A stretch of 64,000 bases of DNA from Carposina sasakii (lineage: Eukaryota > Arthropoda > Insecta > Lepidoptera > Carposinidae). Position 1 is the stretch's first letter. Each line of letters starts with the position of its first letter. Under the pieces are notes generated by a model, which was not told the origin of the DNA, searched no databases, and was given only the letters and a program-made list of their open reading frames with translations. A program made the translations under genes and the position numbers. The DNA is taken from NCBI GenBank assembly GCA_014607495.2, contig CP053148.1, forward strand, positions 4,650,001-4,714,000, read 5' to 3'. This document shows positions 10,501 through 21,141 of the stretch, one piece after another.

Positions 10501-13500
10501 TGAGTGGGTCAGCGGTGGTTGAACCATCGGGGGAGTTGTTTGTGTACCCTGATGGGACAATAAAGCTGGACTGTGTGTCCCCGCGCGCTTTGGGAGATCC
10601 TGAGTGGACTTGGACGCAAGCTTTGGGCCAGCATAATGCAGGTCTGTATAACATCTGTGGAACCTTATTTTGCTATTGTAATTCAATTTTTAAAAGGATA
10701 AGAAACTACATATAGATAATAATGGGTAACAAAGAAACAAAGTAATACCTCAACACAAGGGCATAAGAACATTTCTGCACACATGTTATTGCTCACAACT
10801 GTTCATACAAAGGCTAGCTTATCTTTACTAAAATTTCTTCCAGCAAACCAACAAGTAACAAGCTTTAATAAGATTTTTCAATATTTCCACAGCCTGGTCA
10901 CCCGACGAAGGCGAGAAAGAGACGCACTATCGTCTAACGCTGAGCAAGATGTCTGCCAGGCATAGTGATCTGTACACCTGCACCAATCCCAATGGACAGA
11001 CCAATTCTGTGCTCATTAAAGTTGTTAGTGAGTTTTTCTTGTTAAATATATCTGTGTCATCATATGTTACATCTACTTAGGTTTTTTTGGTTTATGACAT
11101 TAAAGCCGAACACACCGGATGCGTATGCCTACACGTAAGCGTAGACTAGAGGTGGTTAATATAGCAACTAGCGTCTTATATAGCACGTTATTTTTCAATA
11201 GCAAAAATCGCATGCTATGTAGGTACGCACTGTGGTGCTATAAATAACGAACCACGCGTTGCAAGTGCTGCGCGGCAACTAGCAGGGATAGATAAATAAC
11301 GTAACACTTGGTCGTCGCGCTGTAACGCTGTAGCGAGAGTGGGGCATGCGTGTGGGCGGAGCTATGGCGTTAGATTGCTATTTATTAGTCTCGCGCTGCG
11401 GCTAGCGTGCTGCTAGATTTAACGCGACTGCCACCGCTCCGGCCGCCTATACACATGCTAAATTGCTCGTTATAACGTAGCATAAAATATAGCACGCTAG
11501 AAAATTCTAGTTTATACGAGTAATTGCGTGTTATTTTTTTTTGCCGTCTTGAACACCACTAGCGTAGACGTACACGTACCTCTCGAGTTGTAATGTATGT
11601 AACTGTATAGGCACCCGTGCAGACTGGATGCGTACGCGTAGATGTAAGCATAGACGTCAAGCGGTGTGTCCTGTCTTATACAGTTCCATACATTACAACT
11701 CAGAGGTACGTGTACGTCTACGCTTACACATCCGGTGTGCTCGAGGCTTAAGAATATAAACAGGCTTGTACTTGCGGGGACTAGAAAACATCAGCTGTAT
11801 CTTCCATGCATATTGTTAGTCAACTAAGGAACTCGGACATTCTCTTAGGCGATAAGTTAGTAAGTTATCATTAATCATTTACATCTGTCCCGCCCCCTGA
11901 TTACGTAATTGTGTGCGTCCGCGCAACGAGCGCTCGGCGTCCTCCCGCGCCCCGCACCTCGCCCAAGCACACACACACTCGACATTATCGCGGTCGCGCG
12001 GCTTCGGCTTTGTTATTGCTTTTACGTTATCAGGGGGCCCGCTGTGCAAAACTCTGTATGTATCATGACAGATATAATACTGACTAGCTAGGCTATTATA
12101 CCTATCCTTCCCTACCTGCACATATAGTGTTTTCAAAATTAGTGTTTGCTTTTGACATGAGACTAGGTTGATAGAAAGAAACATCTATTACTATAGGACC
12201 AACTACAGATCAGACTGTACATTATTATAAATGTTGTATCCGATCGCTTGATCAGATTCTACTTTTCGTTGTGCTTTATCTAGTGGAGTCGACGCCATAT
12301 TGTTCCTTTCGCCCTCTAGTGGTTCCGAGGTTATGTTGAACAATTCATCCTCTTTATCCCAGGATGTGTCGCACATTTTGTCCCCTAGAGCGAGGTTTAA
12401 ACTGAGTAGAGTATTATATTATTCCTACGGACAGACGACCTAGCCAAGGTCGTGGGCGTCGGTTGGATGCAGGCTGCTTCCGACCGGTCGGAATGGAGGT
12501 TGTTGGGAAAGGCCTATGTTCAGCAGTGGACTTCCCAAGGCGGAGACTGATGATATGTTATTCCTCAGATGTAGTATGTCCGTCTATAAACGCGTCGTCT
12601 TCGAGACTGCGTCAGTTTGCACAAGGGTCCCGGGTGGGCCACTCCATACACTTCAGCTGCCAGCCAGGGTTTCAACTCAACGGGTCCGCGGTACTCACTT
12701 GTATGGGAGATGGTAAGGGTTTTTTCACTAATTCCTTTTTCATATAAGTATGCTGTTTCCCTCGAATCCCCCAACCATAGAGGAGAATAACCATAGATGA
12801 ATCATAGACTATTATAGGTATTTAAGATTCGGGGAAAAGCTGGAAGGCAGCCTGTGTAATTTTCTTGTGAAAATCAAAATTTATTTGTAAATGGCTGGTA
12901 AGTTTTTGCATATTTTTTGTTTTTAACAAATTTTATATTTACTCGTTTTTGAGGATATCTGATATCATTAATATGTACTAAAGACAATGGCTGTTACGGT
13001 ATAGTTCCCCTTGCCTTTGCTTCGGAATAAACCAAATATATAAAAAAATTGGGTACTTCGAGAATAACCATAGAGATAAAAATAGATTTCTCAATGAGAA
13101 TAATCAGGAGAAATATTAGATATTATAAACAACGACCAACCGAGAACCTTGAAACGGCCATTACTTACAGGCCATTGGTCCTCCCAACCGCCAACCTGCG
13201 TGGAGATATTGTGTCCGGCGCTCGCTCCGCTCGCTCCAAACCTGAGCGTCGTAGAATACAACGCGTCGTGGGGCGGCAGGGCGGTGTTCGCTTGTGCCTG
13301 GGGCTATAGACTAGTTGGCGCGCCCGGCTTGGAATGCGAGCTGGATGGCAAGTGGTCGGGTTATACACCGATTTGTGCGCGTAAGTACAACCTCCTCAAT
13401 GCCCACACCACTGCTTATAATGGGGGCTTTTCTTGCTTATTTGATGGCACCACTGAGGTTTTATGGGGATTCGGCGGGAAAAGCTGGAAGGGTGCAGATG

Positions 13501-14745
13501 TAATTTTCTTGTGAAAATCAAAAATTATTTGTAAATGGCTTGCATGTGTCCGTAAGGTGATGTTTTCTGGTAGATAAGTTATATTTTGATTACTTGTGGT
13601 GTGAAACTAGTGCGTGTGCATGGTTTTATACGCAGGTAAGCCGAGTAAAACTTTAGCCGGATTACGATCTCTTCATGGGCGCATGTAAGTTGTTTCTGCA
13701 ATAATTTTTCATTTTGACTAACTTTACACTTGTTCTTGAGGATTTTCCCGACGTTTCCATTCATCATCATTGTCATTCATCATAAATTCAGAATACATTT
13801 TACTAAACAATGATTAGGCTGTATGGGCTTAGTTCCCCTTGCCTTTCCTTCGGGATAAAAAAAAAAAAAAGGTTTTATGGGGTTTCGTAGTCAAATGGTA
13901 AAAATGGAGCCCTGTCAGATTCGTCACGCCTGTCTGTCTGTCTCCCCATCCGTCCTTATGTCACAGACTTTTTATTCCAAAACTATAATGGTTACATACC
14001 TAGTTGAAACTAGGTATATACAGGGTGTAACAGAAAGGGTATGTTAAGCGAAAACCTATGTAAATGGCCCACTATGGAGAACTTATTTCCAAAATTTGAG
14101 ACTCGAAATCACATGTTGATTTTTCAAGATTGTATGAACATGCTTGAATTGTTTAGAAATTCTCCATACTATCTGGAAAAATAAACATGTGATTTCGAGT
14201 CTGAAATTATGTGGGTTGTTTCCTTTTAGGTTGGATATTTACATAGCTTTTCGTTTAACACCTGTTTCGCTTAACAACTTTTGTTACAACCTGTAGATGG
14301 AGGTACTCTGTAAACCGTTTTACAATTTTTATATAAATTATTTTTTGGTTATTTGAAGCATCCGGGGCATATCATACAAGGAACTGAAACAAAAAAGTAG
14401 TAACAAAAATAAAGTATTGATCTCACTGTGTGTGATATAAAAGTATGCTTTGTTTATTAATATACCCAATTCTGTCTTCCAGCAATCTACTGCCCCGAAC
14501 CAATAGTCCCAGAAAACGGTCATCTCATAACAGAAGCTTCGTCCAAAAACGGCAAGTACCCAGTAGGAGATCTAATTATATACACCTGTATGAATGAATA
14601 CAACACCGTAGGCGAATCTTCTATTGTGTGCACCGAAAATGGATTCTGGTCACACCCACCGCCGTTTTGTGTGCCGCCGTCGGAGGTGAAGAAAGCCGAT
14701 ACCATTTATATAGAGAACACCACACTTGTACATGTTGAAGATTGA
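7570..14745 (+). CDS. hig: Secreted sushi (CCP)/Ig protein, Hikaru genki-like, ten coding exons
   Basis: Exons: 7570-7648, 7723-7814, 9050-9152, 9518-9606, 10084-10243, 10468-10641, 10893-11027, 12569-12712, 13171-13380 and 14483-14745. All have GT/AG borders with matching phases and give 482 codons plus TGA. The start ATG opens a signal peptide (MRLTVFLMVIIPLGKC). Residues ~30-90 form a divergent CCP with GNWVGPLC, and ~98-165 a second with CENGEWSPKFPEC. Residues ~175-277 are an Ig-like domain (LDC, PEWTWTQ, HSDLYTC, TNSVLIKV). CCP3 is ~281-335, CCP4 ~340-394 and CCP5 ~399-458 (CTENGFWSHPPPFC), followed by a short hydrophilic tail and no membrane segment. Hikaru genki of Drosophila is a synaptic-cleft matrix protein with one Ig and up to five CCPs, which is the closest architecture I know. 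This protein is shorter, so orthology is an inference. Long introns carry retroposons, hAT elements and MITEs. An ATTAAA lies at 14761. Confidence 0.75.
7950..8758. mobile_element. hAT-type element, 809 bp, in the second intron of the sushi/Ig gene
   Basis: Imperfect terminal repeats TAGGCATGGGCTAA and TTACCCATGTCTA bound the element. A perfect 8-bp duplication GTTGAGAT flanks it at 7942-7949 and 8759-8766, diagnostic of hAT-like transposition. No transposase is present, so it is non-autonomous. It contains the 99-bp tandem triplication and many GGATAT motifs near both ends. Confidence 0.8.
8020..8317. repeat. 99-bp tandem repeat, three copies, inside the hAT element
   Basis: Units begin at 8020, 8119 and 8218, each starting CCTTTTAACA. 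The first two are nearly identical and the third is diverged. Because 99 is a multiple of three, the minus strand stays open across it (158 codons, 7863-8339) and would read a 33-residue repeat containing SFPDMHAELD. The frame has no initiation context or splice partner and lies wholly in the element, so I do not call it a gene. Confidence 0.8.
11110..11740. mobile_element. Foldback element in the intron after sushi/Ig exon 7, split by a younger hAT insertion
   Basis: The left arm reads CACACCGGATGCGTATGCC, continuing past the insertion into GTACACGTACCTCTCGAG. The right arm ends with the inverse, GTACGTCTACGCTTACACATC followed by CGGTGTG. Arms are about 100 bp once the nested insertion is removed. 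The sequence GGCTTAA to the right mirrors TTAAAGCC on the left, so the termini may extend a few bases further. Confidence 0.6.
11147..11561. mobile_element. Nested hAT-type MITE, 415 bp
   Basis: It begins TAGAGGTGGTT and ends GAACACCACTA, imperfect inverse termini. A perfect 8-bp duplication GCGTAGAC flanks it at 11139-11146 and 11562-11569, both inside the left arm of the foldback element. It is GC-richer than its surroundings and has no transposase. Confidence 0.75.
11892..12038. mobile_element. MITE with GCCCCCTGATTACGTAA termini
   Basis: GCCCCCTGATTACGTAA at 11892 is mirrored by TTACGTTATCAGGGGGC ending at 12038. The interior is GC-rich with GCGC runs. A related copy lies at 37723-37817, and both loci also share TAATCATTTACATCTGTCCC just upstream, so the true unit may be larger. 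Confidence 0.5.
12432..12548 (+). mobile_element. Non-LTR retrotransposon 3'-end fragment
   Basis: The stretch GTCGGTTGGATGCAGGCTGC with GCTTCCGACCGGTCGGA and GGCCTATGTTCAGCAGTGG closely matches 60599-60680. It is the familiar untranslated tail of lepidopteran LINEs, followed here by GACTGATGATATG. It ends about 20 bp before exon 8 of the sushi/Ig gene. Confidence 0.55.
12798..13059 (+). mobile_element. Internally deleted retroposon copy with 15-bp target duplication
   Basis: It contains the head (GGGGAAAAGCTGGAAGGCAG) and the tail (TAGTTCCCCTTGCCTTTGC) of the ~400-bp retroposon, with the middle replaced by unrelated AT-rich sequence. The 15 bases GAGAATAACCATAGA occur at 12783-12797 and 13060-13074, marking the insertion site. 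Confidence 0.6.
13469..13870 (+). mobile_element. Full-length ~400-bp poly(A)-tailed retroposon, copy 2
   Basis: Sense is on the plus strand: it starts TTCGGCGGGAAAAGCTGG and ends TTCGGGAT plus 14 A-rich bases. A perfect duplication GGTTTTATGGGG flanks it at 13457-13468 and 13871-13882. It sits in the last intron of the sushi/Ig gene. The antisense 65-codon frame seen in the other copies is here at 13579-13776. Confidence 0.85.
14019..14295. mobile_element. Palindromic mariner-like MITE (TACAGGGTGTAAC family)
   Basis: It opens TACAGGGTGTAACAGAAAGG and closes TTTTGTTACAACCTGTA. The interior is largely self-complementary: GAGACTCGAAATCACATGTT pairs with AACATGTGATTTCGAGTCT. TA ends fit Tc1/mariner-type insertion. 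It lies in the last intron of the sushi/Ig gene, ~190 bp before the final exon. Confidence 0.7.
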
Positions 14746-14760
14746 ACAATGTAAAGGTTT

Positions 14761-14766
14761 ATTAAA
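14761..14766 (+). terminator. Likely poly(A) signal of the sushi/Ig gene
   Basis: ATTAAA, a common variant signal, lies 16 bases after the TGA. It would give a very short 3' UTR. A more distal signal cannot be excluded. Confidence 0.4.
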
Positions 14767-16340
14767 GTGAGATTTGTGTTGAAAAAGCGCTTGCACATGG
14801 GTCGGTCGGTATGCAATGGGGCCGCTGCGAGTGAATTAGCCGCCAGAGGCGCTGATGTAGCGATTTTTTTTTAGTTTATATCGATGAAAACGTAAAGGAA
14901 ACTATGGCCATACAGTCACTGTCTTTAGTAGAAAGATTTGAGAATTTGTGATGGATGACAAAACCGACACGGCAGCATGTTGTTATTACGATTATACCTA
15001 TATCAGCTAAACACACTCTGATAGCTGATTTTAAAAGAAGCCTTATGCCACAGTGACGCCAACTAGAGTGCAAAAGTGGTGGCCCCCATTTTGCGTCGGC
15101 TAAAACCTGCGAAACAGTCTCAATCTAATCAATCTCACCGATCCGTGTGCGAGCGATCTAAGGTCCGATGACACCCATTATCAGCATCGGCAAGAGAAAA
15201 AGGATTTTAGGTGGTAAATAGAAATATATATAACGTCATGACAATAAAGTGGAAATTAGAAGTGAAGCGGTTTAGTAGTAAAAGCCTGTCTAGAAATTTT
15301 TCTTCTTTTTTGTCATAGAAAGTGTGACGGTCATAATTGACCAGATTACCTACATTAACATACTCGTGCCATAAAATGCTAGTCATTATCTCAGTATTAT
15401 TAAGTTGAGCTAAGTAGATATAATAAGTTTTTAATTCAAAAGATCTCAATTTCTGTGAAGTGTGAGGGACGATCAAGGAACAACTGTAAACGCAACGCAA
15501 TGCAACGTCTTTAGTAATATCACTTTGTGTATCTGCTACATAATCATAAATAACTATAAATCTATGTACTTACCTACTACTAATCCGTAATTGAGTTGTA
15601 GTATGAGAATACCAGCAAGCCTAGCATGACCTGCGAAATACGATATGAAAAACCGATTTATCGACATTTATGTGTTAGCGCCTATGCTAACAACTATAGC
15701 AAATCTTAGAAGCCTCGGAAGCCTGCTACCTGACATTCGACTTCTATTCGACATTTGACAGTTGTCTACTTTCAACCGGCATTAGATCAGCCTCTGTGTG
15801 TTGCACAAAATTATATAAAATTCAATAAGTACTGTACAGGATTGTGGAACAAATATACGTCTAGACTCTTAAACATCTTTATTATGTCCTTTACATCATG
15901 ATATACTGTCTGAATGTAGTGTAGGTATAGCTACGTTAGTTCCTTGTATATAAATAAATGGTTATACATAATCTGAAGTACACATACATAAACTACTAAG
16001 GGGTCATTGAACGAATCTTGTCGTAATTCGCGTTAATACTTTGTCATTTTCGCGGCTTGCATTTACCTAGAAACATATTGTTCACATTGTACCTAATTTA
16101 GCTATTATAGCCTCGCTTTTACTAAGTCATATAAGAAATATGTATTTTCATTGTATCTCATACTGGGTAATAATAAAATATGACATCATAATTACTTGCT
16201 TTCTTAAAACGATATCAGTGTAGAGTAGACTGTTTGATCTAAAGAGATTTTTGTTATTATTGCAGTATGTACATAATCAATAAAATATTTAACCAATAAC
16301 AATATTTCACTTTTTTGTTATCTTCTGAATCCTTGACCTA
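14767..16340. other. Intergenic, no gene seen
   Basis: A diverged fragment of the ~400-bp retroposon tail lies at about 14864-14955 (T run, TAGTTTATATCGATG, TGATGGATGACAAAACC). The rest is AT-rich, with only short unconserved open frames on both strands. Confidence 0.5.
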
Positions 16341-16604
16341 TACAGGGTGTAACAAAAAAGGTATATTAAGCGAAATGCTATAAAAACAACCCACTGTAGA
16401 GAATCTATCCCCAAATTTAGAGACTCGAAATAGCATGTTTATTTTTCAAGCGTGTATGAACATTCCTGAGTGGGTTAGGAATTCTCCATACTATTTGGAA
16501 AAATAAACATGTGATTTCGAGTCTCAAATTTTGAGGATAGGTTCCTTATAGTGGGCTATATTCATAGCTTTTCGCTTAACATACCCCTTTTGTTACACCC
16601 TGTA
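16341..16604. mobile_element. Palindromic mariner-like MITE, best preserved copy
   Basis: TACAGGGTGTAACAAAAAAG at the left is mirrored by CCCCTTTTGTTACACCCTGTA at 16584-16604. Most of the 264 bp folds back on itself. Related copies are at 14019 and 63825, with a half copy at 36510. Confidence 0.75.
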
Positions 16605-19600
16605 GAATTAAAATGAGAAGTTCGCAAAATGAGCATTAGTATTATACTACATGCCTAGTAATTCTAATTTCAACTAATTTTTTATTATTATTAGGCCATC
16701 ATAGAGTGACGAGTCTTTCGAATGAACTCTGTATCGGTATTATGCGCCAAATAAATACTTACCTATAGTAAAAAAATTAACTTATTACAATATAAGAAAA
16801 CGAAGTAGTGTTTAAACATTTGATTTACTTTATTGACACACATTGAAATCGCATCGAAAAAAATATTAAAGCTGACTCCGGTAACAGCATAAAGCTGTAG
16901 GTAGAGTAACAACCTTTTTTCGCGCCGTAACGCCGCTATCGACTCGCTAGCAAAATCTGAGATTTCACAGTTTGACAACGATATCGTTACGAACTAAACT
17001 ATCGAGAGGCTCGTGCTTTCCCGCGGATTATAAATACCAAACGTGGACAATGAAAATCAATTACTTTCAAAAATGCAGTTTAAATACAATGTAGAGACAA
17101 TTAAGATAAGAAAGTCATTATTTTGAGGCAGAACACTACTTCTCGTGCACACATAAGAAAGACGGAGCTAGAGTGCGTTTCACTAAATAGTTCTCCTAAC
17201 CGATACTTAACTTCTAACACTCTGAAAAAGACTAGACTAGAGGCTTTTTAGCCTGATAGTTTAGTTAGATAGAAGGCTCTACCTTAAGTGAGAAGCTCTA
17301 CAGGCTGTACCCTTTTAAACAGGCTCATAGTTTCGTTGAAAGGCTCTACCTTGAAGGTATATTTTCTTCATAAGGGCCTGTTTGGTCTCAACCACAGATT
17401 ATGTCTAACTCAACCGACTATATATAATACTATAGGTACATATAGAAGTTGGCAACTTGTGTTGGTGAAAAAAAATCTGAAGATTCTCTCGGTTGGAATA
17501 AATAGTTCCACCGATTAAAAGTTGCCAACAGTTGTGTTGCCAACATACTAAAATTGCAAACATATTCGGTGGATACGCATCTTTATTCCCAATCAACAGC
17601 TTTGTAAGTATGTAGTGTTTTACTAGAACATATCGTCCGATATCTACGAGGACACCTTAATTGACTCAGCATTAAATTAAACCACATCCTTATTACGTAT
17701 TGTACATTATGTAGAGATAAGTAAAAAAGATCATGTTTCGTTAAATGTATAAACATCTTCTAAAATAAATAAACAGCTGGTGTATATCTAATCAGTCTTA
17801 CGCAATATAGGCACCTTACATTCACAACAATATTAATAAACTGGATGAACCACAGCAAGTTTGGGAATATGAATCAATACATAACTTCTAACTTACAGAT
17901 CTTGCAAAGTAGGTATTTAATTATACAGTTAAACAGGCGAACATAACAGAAGGGGGCATGTGTACTCGTATCTCAGATATTCTCTAGCAGGCCACGAATG
18001 AACATTTCGGTTGATGTATGAACGGATTCTACTTAATTTCCCCTTCTGTTACACCGTGCAGTTACATAGTTATATTGAGGCATATTATTTTTAAATATTA
18101 CAGTTTTACAGAGAATCAACCCTTCTTAACTTTTTAAAATGTATATGATAATAAATAACAGCATTATAATTTATAGTTAGTTTTCATTTTCGTTATGGCA
18201 GGGTCAGATAGTCTATCTCAAGGATGAGGTTGATGCTGTCTGACCACGGGCGGCTCGTCCTGAGGAGCGCTGGTGCAGTGCACTCCCACCCACGAAAATA
18301 ACATAGATAATCAAACAAATCGAACGTATCGAAAATCTATTCGAGAGTTCAATGAACGCGTTTATCAAAATCGATATATTTTACGACGTTTAATAGATTA
18401 CGGGGCCATGATGAAACTATGAATACCGGAATTATATATTTATACAAATAATAATAAATGGTATGTTCTAGCTTTCTTTTTCATTTTTGTGAACTCCCAT
18501 AAAAATTTTTCAAAGCCGCGTCTGGCTGTCTCTATCTTGATCAATAATACATAATATTTTAGAGAAAAACATCATCAAATTCTTTTCATCTGCATCCTTC
18601 AGATAGCCTATCTGACTATCGTAAAACTCAGCCCTTAGAAGCTAAAAGTTTGCTAAATCCTTTTATATATGTATGTAATATTTAACAGTTAAGGCTGTAT
18701 TTATAGGCACAATAGGAGATGGTTATTAATACGGCAGGTGTTATTAGACTTATTAGTAGTCTGATAATCAAAATAATATGTACTTACTTGTAAAAGTAAT
18801 AAGAATTTAAATAATATATTCGAGCGTGTACACTACATCTACGACTTAATCTTACAAGAACTATATATTTTGAACTGGTATCATGAAAAAACTGGTACAC
18901 ATAAGAATCTTTCATAAATCTTAAATAAGTAGGAATAGACATCTAGAACAAGTATAAGTATACTATAAATAAAGAATTGATAACCTCTCTTTTTGAAGTC
19001 GGTTAAAAATCTAATCTATTCAAGATAGAGTATGCATAACATAGGTAAATTAAACATTATATAAAAAATATATAGAAACCGTGAATGTATAAATAAAGAA
19101 CCATCAGATGGAGTGCTGTCACTGCACAGATTGAAGCACCGTTATAGCGGCGCGTTATCTCTTTGCATGTGTGCGTATTTTCTGGTATACGCCGAGCTTA
19201 CTATGATTTGGGCGTAGGTGGATTGCGTGTGAATACAACCCTACTCCTCATAAAGGCTTAGACAAAGTAACATTATCTCTCGATAGAGGTTCGTAATCGA
19301 ATTATTTACATTACCCACCTTACTGTGATAATTGAAAGTGTGTAGTGATAACATTCCGTCCGATTGTTCTTTATACGTTACTAAACTCGCTTTGTCAAGT
19401 GTTCTGTACCTATGTAATACATGCTTAGTACTGAGAATCATTTAAAATACACACAAACATAGGTCTCTTCTAAACATTTTGATCTAACTTTGTAGCTGTA
19501 GATGGATACCATAACCTTTTTGGGAACATCTGTAGGTACCTACCTGAACTTTAATTGTATAGGCAATATTAAAAAATAAAGAGCTTACAAATATTTAAAT

Positions 19601-20927
19601 ACAAATAAACTGTACAGTCTATTAATAAAGATGAACCTCTGTCCGGCTTTGATTGACCTGAAAGCATATTCAATAGGTTGCCTTTCCATCTGATATGTGT
19701 TATGCTACGTTACTATGGATAAATTTGATATACATCAATCAAATTCACTGACATGTACCATTTGCAGCATTGCACATCTCTGCTGGAATAGCAGCGTAAA
19801 GCTTTCTTTTTGTAAGCCCTTATATTTACAGATTTAGATTTAAAACCCAACAGTAATACATATTCAAACAACGAATCCTCACTTACAGCTTGATAAAAAA
19901 AGAAGTAAAAAAGACGTAAAATGGCGGCGAAGCAGCATCATTATCCTACATAACATCCTATGTTTGTTGATTTTTGAGATTGTTGACAAATTTATTTTAT
20001 CAAGCTTTATATAAAACACATGTAGATATGGCTAGTTACTTAAAAATATTTAAACTTATATAAGTAGAGATATAAAGTTCATAAGATTAGATATATAACA
20101 AATTACCTACATTAGGTATATCAATGTGCCTAATGTTGCTCAATATTCGTTCAGTTAGTCATAAGTATAGATTTGCTTTACAATGCCTCCTTCAATCTTT
20201 GATACTTACTTTGATAGTTAAAAGCAGTTATTAATGTAATTTCCTAAGACTAACCCCAATATAATGCTAGTAAATATGTATGATACTAAGGTTTTCGAAC
20301 ACAAAAACGTAGGTAAAATATATAAAAAAATTATTGAAATATATAGGCAAATGAAATATTCAATCCCACAAATATTTCAAGATACTTACCTTGTTTTATA
20401 AAAATACATTTTCTATAGAATTTATACTAGTTTATGAGATTTCAGTAATAAATAAATACACAATGTAGATGAGCAATGGATATAGAGCAAGCACTTGTTA
20501 TCTGAGGGGACAGTTCAATGTTACTTAGCATGACAGACACAACTCACAAGCAAGGTCCAGAGTGTAAACAGCATGCAAATATGAAGGTTATCATATCTTT
20601 AGTTAGACAAGGGCATAATAGGAATCAGGACGATCTTTATTGATTGTTTATGATTTAAAGGACCCCTTTGATTACAAAACCAAAGCTCTTATCCAAAGCA
20701 GACATTATCAGGTAGTTTGGAATTTTTGTACTATCCTAAAATATACCTAGCACATAAAGAGTATACAAGGTAAAGTATTAAAGTATTTTAGTGGGTTTCT
20801 ATATATGTCTATAATCAGATCTTAGGCTATTTTATTGATGCACTTTGCAAAATTTATGGGATAGCTTTAAAATGGACTAATGCTCACAAACAAATAGCAT
20901 TTCTACATCAAATTTGATTACTATCAT
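16605..20927. other. Intergenic, AT-rich, no gene seen
   Basis: Only short open frames without recognisable domains. The minus-strand frame at 16763-16978 (SESIAALRREKRLLLYL) is protein-like in composition but has no partner exons I can find. A fragment ending GAAGTCGGTT lies near 19000, part of the AACCGACTTC family. GAGCTTACTATG near 19195 also occurs near 6737. Confidence 0.4.
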
Positions 20928-21141
20928 TTTATTTCTTATAGCACTGAATAAATGACAAAGAAGTAGCCACTAACCCTGAAAGTCACAATATTTTTGTTAC
21001 CAAGGCTAAATAAGCCCATATTTCTATTTGGAATTAAATAAAATGTTAATTCTTGCACACTTGAGATCTTATATTGCAATTGGCTAATAGCAGTCATAAA
21101 TAAATAATCTATGACCAAGGCAATATGAAATTCACATAAAC

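Noticed and set aside
12463..12747. 94-codon plus-strand frame as an independent gene
   Set aside because: It joins a LINE tail fragment (also at 60599) to sushi/Ig exon 8 by chance.
16763..16978. 71-codon minus-strand frame as a host exon
   Set aside because: Protein-like in composition, but I found no homologous family, start context or partner exons, so I left it unannotated.
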